Source: Sulfomarinibacter sp963733915
Lineage (GTDB): Bacteria > Acidobacteriota > Thermoanaerobaculia > Thermoanaerobaculales > Sulfomarinibacteraceae
Assembly (NCBI GenBank): GCA_963733915.1
Contig: CAVTEP010000006.1
Span: 1 to 64,000, forward strand
Length of the DNA: 64,000 nt
Direction of reading: 5' to 3'
A model generated the notes under the pieces. It was not told where the DNA came from. It did not search any database and was given only the letters and a program-made list of their open reading frames with translations. Positions 35,581-44,230 of this stretch are shown piece after piece. Every line of letters begins with the position of its first letter. Positions within the stretch are counted from its first letter, which is position 1. The position numbers and the translations under genes are program-made.

Positions 35581-35766
35581 AACGTTAGAACGTTGGAACG
35601 CCGCCGCTTTTCCGGTCAGACTGAGAAGAAAAGGAGAAAAGGAGAAAAGGAGAAAAGGGGACCGCCCAGCCTCCCATTGCTCCTCCGCGCCGTATCTCCT
35701 TTTCCCCTCTGCCCCTTTTCCCCTCTGCACTGTGAACGTTCAGCGTGTAACGATCTAACGTTCTGC
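35573..35766. repeat. Family C hairpin repeat (copy 4)
   Basis: AACGTTAGAACGTTAGAACG words, which hold the stop codon of the lipoprotein gene, are followed by AAAAGGAG words (35632-35660), a GC-rich centre, complementary CTCCTTTTCCCC (35696-35727) and reversed GAACGTT/AACGTT words (35741-35763). The copy is nearly symmetrical over its whole length. Confidence 0.85.
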
Positions 35767-35792
35767 GCATCGGCCTCCGGGCGAGAACACGC

Positions 35793-35798
35793 TATACT
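35793..35798 (+). promoter_or_regulatory. -10-like TATACT eight bases before the dCMP deaminase start
   Basis: TATACT ends eight bases before ATG 35807; no Shine-Dalgarno lies between. It is the same hexamer and nearly the same spacing as upstream of the histidine kinase. Confidence 0.5.
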
Positions 35799-35806
35799 CT
35801 CGCGCC

Positions 35807-36250
35807 ATGGGAAGAGTGACCTGGGAGCGCTATTTCATGAATCTCGCCGTGCAGGCAGCGACGAGGTCGACGTGTCCGCGCAAGCACGTGGGCGCAGTAA
35901 TCGTCCGCGACAAGGCGATCCTCTCGACCGGTTACAACGGGTCGATCCGAGGCGCGCCGCACTGCACCGAGGCCGGCTGTCTGATGGACAACGGCCATTG
36001 CATCCGAACAGTCCACGCCGAAGCCAATGCGCTGGTCCAGGCGGCGTGCCACGGCACCCGCCTCGAGGGCGGACAGATCTTTGTCACAGCATCGCCGTGC
36101 TTCAATTGCTTCAAGCTGATCGTCAATGCCGGAATCCGCTGCGTCGTCTTCGGTGAGTTTTACCGCGACGAAATGGTGTTGCAGTTCGCCGATGACCTCG
36201 GGATCGAAATGGTTCACCTGGGACTCACCGACGACGCCGGCGACGGATGA
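35807..36250 (+). CDS. dCMP deaminase family protein (ComEB-like)
   Basis: This 147-residue zinc enzyme of the cytidine/deoxycytidylate deaminase fold converts dCMP to dUMP for dTTP synthesis. The zinc site is His70 and Glu72 in TVHAEAN with Cys98 and Cys101 in SPCFNC. Additional Cys/His residues (CTEAGCLMDNGHC) match the second zinc site of dCMP deaminases. The start has GTG and ATG options; ATG 35807 fits the family N-terminus (MGRVTWERYFMNLA). Its last four bases overlap trmB (ATGA), so the two are cotranscribed. Confidence 0.92.
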   Translation: MGRVTWERYFMNLAVQAATRSTCPRKHVGAVIVRDKAILSTGYNGSIRGAPHCTEAGCLMDNGHCIRTVHAEANALVQAACHGTRLEGGQIFVTASPCFNCFKLIVNAGIRCVVFGEFYRDEMVLQFADDLGIEMVHLGLTDDAGDG

Positions 36251-36831
36251 TCGACGTCGATCTCGACCAGGTCGCAATTCCGCTCGTGTGGCCGCAGCTT
36301 TTTGCACGCCAGGGCCCCTGCGACGTCGAAATCGGCGCGGGCAAGGGCAAGTTCCTGCTCGAGTTGGCCGCCGCTCGTCCAGAGCGCAACCTGGTTGCGG
36401 TGGAACGGTCCGCAAAGTACCACAGACTATGTTGTGAGCGTGCTGCGCGGCGCGGGATCGACAATGTGAGACTTATCCGCACCACCGGCGAGGACCTCCT
36501 GTTCCGGTTGCTCGCCGAGGAATCGGTCAGCACGTTCTTCGTCCTGTTTTCCGACCCGTGGCCAAAAAAGCGCCATCACAAACGTCGATTTTTCAAACCG
36601 GAAAACGTGGCGGCTTTGACCCGCGCACTGGTTCCGGGTGGTCTCCTGCTGGTGAAGTCCGACCACGACGAATACGCAGCGGTCATTTCGGAGGTCCTGA
36701 GTTCTGAACCGGGCCTGGTTGAAGTCGACCCGGTGAAGGCGTTTTCCGCACTACCGGTCACCGGTTTCGAGCAAAAGTACCTCGTCGACGGCCGCACGAT
36801 CCACGCCTTTGCGCTCAAGAAACGCGGCTGA
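36247..36831 (+). CDS. trmB: tRNA (guanine-N7-)-methyltransferase
   Basis: This 194-residue SAM-dependent enzyme makes m7G46 in the variable loop of tRNAs. The SAM-binding motif DVEIGAGKGKF and the family signature FSDPWPKKRHHKRRF are both present, and the C-terminal TGFEQKYLVDGRTIHAFALKK is typical. It is slightly shorter at the N-terminus than E. coli TrmB, as in many phyla. Translation is probably coupled to the upstream deaminase gene through the ATGA overlap. Confidence 0.95.
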   Translation: MIDVDLDQVAIPLVWPQLFARQGPCDVEIGAGKGKFLLELAAARPERNLVAVERSAKYHRLCCERAARRGIDNVRLIRTTGEDLLFRLLAEESVSTFFVLFSDPWPKKRHHKRRFFKPENVAALTRALVPGGLLLVKSDHDEYAAVISEVLSSEPGLVEVDPVKAFSALPVTGFEQKYLVDGRTIHAFALKKRG

Positions 36832-36916
36832 TCCCCCACGGTTTGCAGGTTACAGTGATCCGACGCTCCAGATTTTTCAGTTTTTCAATCCGAATTCGAA
36901 CGTCGAGCCCCGAGCT

Positions 36917-39481
36917 TCAGCTCCCTGCTGGCGCCTGAGGCGCTTCGTCGGCCACAATCAGCGAGCCTTCGGTGACCCAGTGCTCGTACAACCGCCGAAC
37001 CCGGTAGCAGTCGAGACCGAGCTCGGCCTCACAGACGGTGGGCGGAACGCCGCGTGCGGCGTGACCCCAGACCGTCTTAGCGAGCTTCGGGTCCGCGTCC
37101 TCCTTGACATCAGTTGGTTTCTTTCCCGATGCCTTGAAGCGGGCCTCGTCTGCGACGAGGGAAAGGGCGCGGTTGAACTCGTCGTAACGACGCATGCCTT
37201 CGAGCAGCAGCGACATCATCGACATCGAAGTCTTCGCCGAGCGGTGCTCGGCACCCGATCCCTCCTCGTTGACAAACACGAAGCGGCCCTCGATCGGGCG
37301 CTGAAGGAGTTGGTAGATGGCGATGTCGTCAACGAGCTTGCCCACCGATGCCGATACCAGGTCGCCCGAGGCAAGCCGGATCTCGGCGGTCTGGGCGCCG
37401 CCCTGATCGAAGATCTTGATAGCTCCGGTGACCCTGGTGTCGGAGAGGTTTTGGAGAACGTTTGGAAGGCCGAAGAGCTTCAGGTCTCCCGACAGGGTGA
37501 CCGAGTCGTTGGTGCTCGGCTCCTTTTTTGGCGCCACGGGGCGACCCATGTTGGCGAGAGCCTTTTCTGCGGTTCTTGCAAACGGCTGGTCAGGAAATCT
37601 CTTGATGATATCGCCGAGTATCGTGTGCACCGCCGGGGTGTTGGTGCCTGAAACGGCGGAGATGAGGTACTCGACGATTTGCGACTTGCGCGGGTTTTTG
37701 ACCGACACGCCGAGAAATCTCCGCGGCAGCTCGGCCTGCAGCGCATCCAGGAGGCGGTGCAGTTGTTCCGGTGTTTCGGAGAGATCGAAATCGCTCAGTG
37801 CCACAAGCCGGGCATAGGTGTCACCAAGCTGGGGGTCGTCCTTGAGACCGTGGGTGACGACGATCGAACGGGCCGATTCTGTGGAGCTCTGTGCGAGGAG
37901 CTTGATGGCATTGCTCAGGAGCCAGCGGATCTCCTTGATGTCGAAGGAGATCGTCGAGTGCCCCATGAGCACGTCCTCGAGCTCGCTGACGCGCGCGTCG
38001 AGGGTGGTGTGTGCGCGCGGATGGTCGAGCTGGATCAACGAGGTGATGCTCTCGCGCACCAGCGGCATAGACTTCGTAAGGTCCGAAGTCTGGACCAGAA
38101 GGTCGATTTCCCTTTCAATGTCGCCTTCGTGCGATACGGGAATCGCACGCATGAGATAGACGAGGTTGCGCTCGACGTGCCACGGCTGAGGGTCCGAACC
38201 ATTGACCGACGATTCGAGCACTTCGACTGCCGCCTCCCTCGCGTCGTCGCCGTGTGCCCTGAGGAGTTTCAGGAGCTCAAGACGCCGCTCGCGGTCCTCG
38301 CTGGTTTTGAGTTCATCCAACAACTCGCCGATCCGCAACTTCGGGAAGAATTTCATGACCCGGCGGAGGAGCGATCGTTTGTCCGCGTCATCGGCGGTTG
38401 CGCTCAGCTGTTTGAGGCCGAGTTTCGGGTAGCACTCCTCGATCACGGAGCTTGAGATCGCGACGTCAACCTCTTTCTGCGCGATCATCCGTTCGGCGAG
38501 ATCGAGCATCGTCACCGCTCGCCCCAGTGAACCCCCGTTGAACTCCTCGACCGCGACGCTCACCAGCTCCTTGAAGCGCTGCAGGAGCTCTTTGGGATCT
38601 TTCGATAGATTGACCACCTTGCGCATGGCACGGGTGGCGCCGGCCGGCGGTTCCTTGCCGGCGACCTCGGAATGCGGCGGAGGTGCCCAGTCGGGCAGGC
38701 CCCGGCTGAGGGCCTGGAAGAGCCCCTGGCCAAGGTTTTCAACGCCCAGGCCCTGCAGGTAGCCGAGCTGTGTCTCGAGCTCCTTCGAGCTGCCCGCTTG
38801 TGCGGCGACCTCTTCGACGACGTGGGCGAGGACCGCACTGGTGTTTCCGGTGGGTGCGGCGGGTTGCCCGGCGCCGGCCGCCGCTACCGATTTTTGGAGG
38901 TGATCGAGGAGCAAGTTGAGGCGCTGCATGGCGAGGGGGTCGGCCGCGACCCGCGCCATACCTCCCCCGGGCATCGGACCAACCCCGCCCCCAGAGTAGG
39001 CCGCAGGACCCGCGTAGCCACCCTGTGGCGCGCCGCCGTATCCGCCGTGCCCCCCCTGGCCTCCGGGGCCCTTTTTGTGGAGGACCTCGACCTTGCCGCC
39101 GCTGATACCCGTGCTGCGCTCGAGATGTTGAAAGTTTTCCTCGAGGCCCCGGCGCTGTTCGGGCGGGCACAGGTTCAGCAGGTGCGGCTGCAATCTTGCC
39201 AGGTACTGCATCACCGCTTCTCGCGGAATCAATTCGAGGACACCGAGCTGGTGGAGCTTGGTCGCGGCGTGGTAGAGAAGATCGGAGGCGGACATCGTGC
39301 TCGCGCCGCTGATCTGGTCGCCGAGCCAGGAGTGGATCTCGGTCACGACAACTTCGGTGGGGACCTCGAACAGCTCCGACGCGTTGTTGGCGAAGATCAT
39401 CGGCGCGATTTCGTCCGACAGATACCGTTTGAGGATCAGTCGCTCCTCATCGTAGCCGGTGACTCCGGAGTGTTCGTTCAC
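36917..39481 (-). CDS. DUF4388 protein with HEAT-like repeats
   Basis: This 854-residue cytoplasmic protein has an N-terminal helical domain (1-130), a Gly-rich low-complexity linker (about 137-185), a long helical region with HEAT-like units (about 290-620), and a DUF4388 domain (about 670-770; LSGDLKLFGLPNVLQNLSDTR, AEIRLASGDLVSASVGKL, YQLLQRPIEGRFVFV). DUF4388 (PatA-like) domains occur in regulators of gliding, polarity and gas vesicles in other bacteria. A C-terminal helix bundle with VCEAELGLDCYRVRRLYEHWV resembles winged-helix regulators. Function is unknown; a signalling scaffold is the best inference. It is a single gene with its promoter in the 196 bases to 39677. Confidence 0.8.
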   Translation of the reverse strand: MNEHSGVTGYDEERLILKRYLSDEIAPMIFANNASELFEVPTEVVVTEIHSWLGDQISGASTMSASDLLYHAATKLHQLGVLELIPREAVMQYLARLQPHLLNLCPPEQRRGLEENFQHLERSTGISGGKVEVLHKKGPGGQGGHGGYGGAPQGGYAGPAAYSGGGVGPMPGGGMARVAADPLAMQRLNLLLDHLQKSVAAAGAGQPAAPTGNTSAVLAHVVEEVAAQAGSSKELETQLGYLQGLGVENLGQGLFQALSRGLPDWAPPPHSEVAGKEPPAGATRAMRKVVNLSKDPKELLQRFKELVSVAVEEFNGGSLGRAVTMLDLAERMIAQKEVDVAISSSVIEECYPKLGLKQLSATADDADKRSLLRRVMKFFPKLRIGELLDELKTSEDRERRLELLKLLRAHGDDAREAAVEVLESSVNGSDPQPWHVERNLVYLMRAIPVSHEGDIEREIDLLVQTSDLTKSMPLVRESITSLIQLDHPRAHTTLDARVSELEDVLMGHSTISFDIKEIRWLLSNAIKLLAQSSTESARSIVVTHGLKDDPQLGDTYARLVALSDFDLSETPEQLHRLLDALQAELPRRFLGVSVKNPRKSQIVEYLISAVSGTNTPAVHTILGDIIKRFPDQPFARTAEKALANMGRPVAPKKEPSTNDSVTLSGDLKLFGLPNVLQNLSDTRVTGAIKIFDQGGAQTAEIRLASGDLVSASVGKLVDDIAIYQLLQRPIEGRFVFVNEEGSGAEHRSAKTSMSMMSLLLEGMRRYDEFNRALSLVADEARFKASGKKPTDVKEDADPKLAKTVWGHAARGVPPTVCEAELGLDCYRVRRLYEHWVTEGSLIVADEAPQAPAGS

Positions 39482-39677
39482 AACCGATCCCCCAAAGATT
39501 CAGGTCATAACCGCGTCGTGCGCTTCGGCCGGGTTCTGTACCCGTCTGACCGGAGTGACGCCGCGCCCGGGATCGGACGCCGACCTTGGACGCGAGGCGC
39601 CGATCTCTCGGCACCACTATGCACATATTATCGCAAAACGGTCGAATGCGCGGGGATCGAGTCGGACGGCAGACGGG

Positions 39678-40277
39678 TTATTCGTCGTAGCTCATCGACA
39701 GCGGCCGATCGAGCAGGCCCTGAAGAGGGGATGGACCGATGGCTATCGCCTCACCGCGATCGAGCGCGGAGGCCAACTGGAAGTCGTGGTAGTGGATCAG
39801 GTATGCCGCCCACAAGTAACTGGCGCGCCATGCCACCGTACAGTGCAGCAATACCGGGCCGGCATGCCGTTCGAGAACGGCCGCAAAGGCGGCCACAGCT
39901 TCCGGAGTATATGGGTAGTCATCGCCGCCGAGCGGGATGTGAACGTACTCCATGTCGAGGCTGGTCACGAGAGCGGCCTCGTCGAAGGGCACCCGGTCGC
40001 GGTTGTCCATCTCCTGGGGCGTCCGCAGATTGACCACGGCCGTGACTCCGAGCTTTTGGAATTGGCGCAGTTTTTCGTCGTCGGGCTGACCCGCGATGTA
40101 GATGCGGCCGTCCTGAAAGACCCCGCCGGTGACTCCCTCGAATCCGTCGACCGGCGCCGGCAACCCGGCGCGATCGATTCCGAGCTCGACGACCGGCTCT
40201 TCCTGTTGAGCATCGACGGCCATCGGCAGCAGGATAGCGAGGATGATAACGGTCAATTCGAGTTGTGACCGGCGCAT
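39678..40277 (-). CDS. Exported phosphatase-like protein (DUF442/BLH type)
   Basis: This 199-residue protein has a signal peptide (about 1-23). GGVFQDGRIYIAGQPDDEKLRQFQKLGVTAVVNLR is the N-terminal signature of the beta-lactamase-hydrolase-like (DUF442) dual-specificity phosphatase group. The catalytic loop is HCTVAWRAS with Cys146 and Arg151, a CX4R spacing as in DUF442 rather than the CX5R of true DSPs. The Cys and Arg are present, so catalysis is possible. It is followed on the same strand by a TPR lipoprotein gene 40 bases upstream in sequence order. Confidence 0.8.
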   Translation of the reverse strand: MRRSQLELTVIILAILLPMAVDAQQEEPVVELGIDRAGLPAPVDGFEGVTGGVFQDGRIYIAGQPDDEKLRQFQKLGVTAVVNLRTPQEMDNRDRVPFDEAALVTSLDMEYVHIPLGGDDYPYTPEAVAAFAAVLERHAGPVLLHCTVAWRASYLWAAYLIHYHDFQLASALDRGEAIAIGPSPLQGLLDRPLSMSYDE

Positions 40278-40316
40278 GCCTTAACTCCGTTTGGCGGTAC
40301 GGGCCCGCCGGGGTCT

Positions 40317-41795
40317 TCACAGGCTTTCGAGCATCTCCGCGGCGGTGTTGCGAACCAGCCCGAGGTTGACATTCAACTGGTTGAAGTTGATGACCTGCTG
40401 ACACGCCATACGGGCGGAATCCAGATCACCCATGGCGGCGAAGGCGCGTGCCTTGAGCAGCCACACCTGCGGGTTCTGTTGATTGGCCTGCTCGAGTTGG
40501 ATCAGGGCTTCGTCGGTATCGCCCTCCGCCAGGGCGACCATGGCGTTGAGCTCGTGTGATCGTTGGATCTCGAAGCGAACGTTGTGGACTTCGACGTCTA
40601 TCCTGTATCCGGCCGCCAGCTCGGATGCAACAGTGACGTCTCCCTTCCACAGTGCGACCCGCGCCATGTCGAAGGCGAGATTGCGCTCGACCGCTTCCTT
40701 GACCTCCTCGGTGGCGTCCGAGCTTGCGGCCATCTCGACCGAGGCCTCGTAGGCTTCGAGCGCTTCGTCGGCGCGGCCGGCGCGCAACAGGATGGTCCCA
40801 GTGAGGTTGAGGTCGCCGGACATCGCGGCACGGTCGTCGATCACCGCCGCAATGTCGTACCGGCGTCGAATTTCGGCCAGGGCAAGATCGAAATCATCCT
40901 GGTGGAGGTAGCTGACCGCCTTCCAGGTGCACGCCTGGCGGCGTTCGCCGTCGTTGCGGGCGACCGCCTCGAGTCGTGTGAGGGTCTCGCGGGCTTCCTC
41001 GAGTGCGCCCATGAACATCTGGTTGTTGGCGATTCCGACATACGAGGCGACGAAGTTCGGGTCAATCTCCAACGCCTTTTCATAGCTTGCGATCGAGTCC
41101 TCATAGCGGCCCATTTTCATCAACAGCTCGGCGTAGGAGTCGTAGGGGTTCGGCTGGTCCGGAATGATCTCCGTGTACCGCTGGAACACCTCTTCGGCTC
41201 CCTGGTAGTCGCCGACGAAGCGCAGCGCGTAGCCGAGCTGGTTATAGGGTGACGCAAAGTCGGGGTTGATATCGATCGCCGTCCTGAATTCGGCGATCGC
41301 CCGCTCCCAGCTTTGCTGCCCGAAATAATAGAGGCCGAGGAGATTGTGCGCCCGTTCATCCTCCGGGTAGGCGGCCACCAGCGCCTCGAGGTCGGTCAGC
41401 TGTGCCTCGGGTTCGCCGTTGACCCCGGCTTCGAAGGCGGAGATCTGCAGCTGTTCGGCCTCGCTGGCGCCCGGCGCCGTGTCGACGGCCTGGCGCAGGG
41501 CTGCGAAGAAGTCCTGGTTGGTGGGTGAGGTGTTGGCGACCCCGAGGTGGGCGAGGGCGAAGCCCGGGTCCGCCGCGACCGCCTTCAGAAAATACTCGCG
41601 GGCGTCGGTGGCGCGGAGGTTTTCGAGCAACCAGCGCCCTTTCAGGTACGACTCGAGAGCGTCGTCTGACGAGGTTGTGATCGGAATCTTGCCCTCGGGC
41701 ATCGCCACTTCATGGTGCGCAGTCACGCCACAGGCGGCCAGACCGAATACGGCGAATCCGACAAGTACCAACTTCATGATGCTCACTGGTGACAC
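40317..41795 (-). CDS. TPR-repeat lipoprotein
   Basis: This protein of about 492 residues has a lipoprotein signal (KLVLVGFAVFGLAACG) and about ten TPR-like helix pairs, including canonical ones such as AHNLLGLYYFGQQSWERAIAEF, SPYNQLGYALRFVGDYQGAEEVF and PYDSYAELLMKMGRYEDSIASYEKAL. It would be a membrane-anchored protein-interaction scaffold. GTG 41795 has AAGGAGAGG just upstream, which favours it over ATG 41813; ATG 41777 would still leave the signal. It lies between two phosphatase-like genes on the same strand. Confidence 0.8.
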   Translation of the reverse strand: MSPVSIMKLVLVGFAVFGLAACGVTAHHEVAMPEGKIPITTSSDDALESYLKGRWLLENLRATDAREYFLKAVAADPGFALAHLGVANTSPTNQDFFAALRQAVDTAPGASEAEQLQISAFEAGVNGEPEAQLTDLEALVAAYPEDERAHNLLGLYYFGQQSWERAIAEFRTAIDINPDFASPYNQLGYALRFVGDYQGAEEVFQRYTEIIPDQPNPYDSYAELLMKMGRYEDSIASYEKALEIDPNFVASYVGIANNQMFMGALEEARETLTRLEAVARNDGERRQACTWKAVSYLHQDDFDLALAEIRRRYDIAAVIDDRAAMSGDLNLTGTILLRAGRADEALEAYEASVEMAASSDATEEVKEAVERNLAFDMARVALWKGDVTVASELAAGYRIDVEVHNVRFEIQRSHELNAMVALAEGDTDEALIQLEQANQQNPQVWLLKARAFAAMGDLDSARMACQQVINFNQLNVNLGLVRNTAAEMLESL

Positions 41796-42017
41796 GATCC
41801 TCTCCTTTCCCATGCCGCCGCCGGATACCCGGCCGCGGCTGGTCGACCCCTTTCGGCACGACTCCGCTCGAATCGATTGAAACTCAATGTCAACATATGA
41901 TGTGGAAACCCTAGCACATTCAGCACACCAAGCCGCCTCGAAGGGGTGGCGGACAGGTGCTTTCTCCGACGCATATTCGCAGCACTGAGCATGGCAGACG
42001 CAAGGCCGGCATTCGTC

Positions 42018-43295
42018 TCAGTCTGGTCCGCGCTTCGCTGCCACCTGTGTTCCGGCATCTGCAGTTCGAGCTCCTCCGCTGAACAACGGCTGGCGGCCGG
42101 CGAGCGTGAGCACGAAAAAATCACCGTCCAGGATCTCGACCGCGGCCGGTTTGCCACCGCCCGCCCATGGATCGTCGGACATGTCGACCGACACCAGCAG
42201 GACACTGTTGTCAAAACGCGAGCGGATCAGATGTTCCTTGCCGTCCGACTGGCCGGTCACCATGCGCTCGACCCCGAACTCGGCGAGGATTGCGGCCATT
42301 TGAGCTCCGCGTTCATCCTCCGACCACAGAGAGGCGCCGCGAAACCACAGCGGGCCCTCGTCGTCGAGCACCGACCACGAGCCCCATTGGCCGAGATCCT
42401 GGATCTCGAGCAATTGATCGACGCGGGCCTTTTCGCGGCTGCGTTTGCTACCGCCGAGGCCATTGACGTAGATCGCCTCCTCGTTGATCACCTCGACCAT
42501 CTCACGAGCCGATGAGATTGGAAGGCAGAGACCTGCGCCGGACATCGACGCGCGGCGGTCGTCGAAGCGCCGGATCTCCTCGGCGGCGCGACGGTTGATG
42601 GAATCGATGTCCATGCCCGTCATCGACGGACTCAGGCCGCCGTGGATAAAGAGCACATCGCCGAGCTTCAGCGCCACCGGAAGTGACCGCAACCACTTGC
42701 CGTACACGCCATCCGGACGCATGGACTCGACGTACTCGACCCAACCCGGCGGGTGGATTGCGAACCACTCGTCTCGCATCGCGGCGTCAATTGCAAAGGC
42801 CGATCCGACCGCCTCTGCGCGGCCGGCCTTCCACGACGTCCAGTCCTCCCAGAACTGCCGTTGGCGGGCCTCGGAATCCGGTCCGGCAAAATCCTGAAAG
42901 GCAAGATAGTTGACTTCGGTGAGCTCACCGAGGATGTTGATCACTTCATGGTTGCCCATCAGGACGATGACCTTTCCCCCGGCCCCAGGTGCCTCGTCCT
43001 GCAACCTCATAAACAGATCGAGAGTGGATCGAACTTTTTCGCCACCGTCGACGAGATCGCCGGTCTGTACCAGGATGGCGTCGCCCCCGGACCAGTGGAG
43101 GTTTTCGTCGATCAGACCGAGGTGCTGGAGAAAGCCGGTAACGGTGTTGGCCGCTCCCTTGACCTCGCCAATCACGACCACTCGGGAGTTCGAGTTTGCC
43201 TGCGCTCGAAGGGTTGCCGGCAGCGCTGCCAGGGCGACGAGAACCACCAGTGAGCTGCACCGGGACAACCCTCGCCGAAACCGATTCGTTCCCAT
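42018..43295 (-). CDS. Exported PPP-like metallophosphatase with degenerate active site
   Basis: This 425-residue protein has a signal peptide (about 12-32) and the fold pattern of Shewanella-like protein phosphatases (ILVQTGDLVDGG, VIVLMGNHEVINILGELT, LKLGDVLFIHGGLSP). Key residues are missing: motif I, normally GDxHG, is GEVKG (Glu44, Lys46); GDxxDRG is GDLVDGG (no Arg); and the terminal GHT-type motif is VTGQSDG. Only GNHE (114-117) and FIHGG are intact. A catalytic two-metal site is therefore doubtful, and a pseudophosphatase or binding role is inferred. ATG 43295 has GGAGG seven bases upstream. Confidence 0.85.
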   Translation of the reverse strand: MGTNRFRRGLSRCSSLVVLVALAALPATLRAQANSNSRVVVIGEVKGAANTVTGFLQHLGLIDENLHWSGGDAILVQTGDLVDGGEKVRSTLDLFMRLQDEAPGAGGKVIVLMGNHEVINILGELTEVNYLAFQDFAGPDSEARQRQFWEDWTSWKAGRAEAVGSAFAIDAAMRDEWFAIHPPGWVEYVESMRPDGVYGKWLRSLPVALKLGDVLFIHGGLSPSMTGMDIDSINRRAAEEIRRFDDRRASMSGAGLCLPISSAREMVEVINEEAIYVNGLGGSKRSREKARVDQLLEIQDLGQWGSWSVLDDEGPLWFRGASLWSEDERGAQMAAILAEFGVERMVTGQSDGKEHLIRSRFDNSVLLVSVDMSDDPWAGGGKPAAVEILDGDFFVLTLAGRQPLFSGGARTADAGTQVAAKRGPD

Positions 43296-43450
43296 GGGTT
43301 CTGCCTCCAATATGGTGGTGCCGAGTTCCGTCAGATCATTCGTGTTCAACGAATACATACGTATTTGGGCCGTTCTCGTTGCATCTCATCCCGGGGGACC
43401 CGATCGTGGGTAATATGGTGGTGGTGCGTTTGAGACCGGAGGGAGTGTCC

Positions 43451-44218
43451 ATGACCTTGAGCGGACGAGGTGTCTTCGTGGCGGCGCTACTGATCATGCT
43501 GACGCCCGCGGTGTGGTCAAGCGCCCCGGAACCGCCACAGGGCATGAGCCCCGCTCCGTCGCTTGACGCCCTCAAGCGAGGCTATGTTGCCATGGAGGCG
43601 GGCGATCCGTCGGCGGCTCTGGACCACTACCTCAATGCTCTCGATCTCGCAAATACGAGCGAGCTCCGGTTCCAGGCCTCGGTGGGACTGGGGTCGGCGG
43701 CGGCGGCGCTGGGTCAGCTTGCCGACGCGAGGTCGTGGTTTGAAAAGGCCCTGGAGCTCAGGCCCGGCAATGCGGGAGCGCTCTTCTCATTGGGGCAGAT
43801 TGCCAGGGAACAGGGCCGATACCAGGAGGCGGCTTCGCTTTTTGCCAACGCCGCGGTCCGCGATCCGGAGCTCATCCCCGCCCTGGTCGAGCTCGGTGTG
43901 ACCTATGAGATCCTCGAACGCCACGAAGAGGCCGCGGACGCCTGCTGGCGAGCCGTGTCGATGCAACCGGAAGACGTCGGAGCGCTCCTATGCCTGGGGG
44001 TGGCGCGCTACCACATGGGGCTTTTCGAGGGGGCGGCGCAGGCCTTCGAAGCCGCAATCCAGATCGATCCGGCCAACGCGCGCGCGCACTACAGCCTCGG
44101 GCTCGCCAGGTTGTTCCTCGATGACATCGAGGGTGCGATGAATTCACAACGCGCCCTCAAGGATTTGGACGCGGGACTCGCCCGCGACCTCTATTCGAGG
44201 ATTCGAGCGCCGCGGTAG
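43451..44218 (+). CDS. Exported TPR protein
   Basis: This 255-residue protein has a signal peptide (TLSGRGVFVAALLIMLTPAVWS) and six TPR-like units (GYVAMEAGDPSAALDHYLNAL, AALGQLADARSWFEKALEL, AREQGRYQEAASLFANA and so on). ATG 43451 has GGAGGGAG about seven bases upstream, so upstream in-frame GTG and ATG codons are rejected. It is divergent from the degenerate phosphatase, sharing a 155-base promoter region that contains the palindrome AATACATACGTATT (about 43350-43363). Confidence 0.8.
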   Translation: MTLSGRGVFVAALLIMLTPAVWSSAPEPPQGMSPAPSLDALKRGYVAMEAGDPSAALDHYLNALDLANTSELRFQASVGLGSAAAALGQLADARSWFEKALELRPGNAGALFSLGQIAREQGRYQEAASLFANAAVRDPELIPALVELGVTYEILERHEEAADACWRAVSMQPEDVGALLCLGVARYHMGLFEGAAQAFEAAIQIDPANARAHYSLGLARLFLDDIEGAMNSQRALKDLDAGLARDLYSRIRAPR

Positions 44219-44230
44219 CAGAGCCCAAGG

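Noticed and set aside
39482..39677. Possible tRNA or small RNA in the gap between the DUF4388 and DUF442 genes
   Set aside because: No tRNA-like cloverleaf arms or terminator were recognised; it is treated as a promoter region only.
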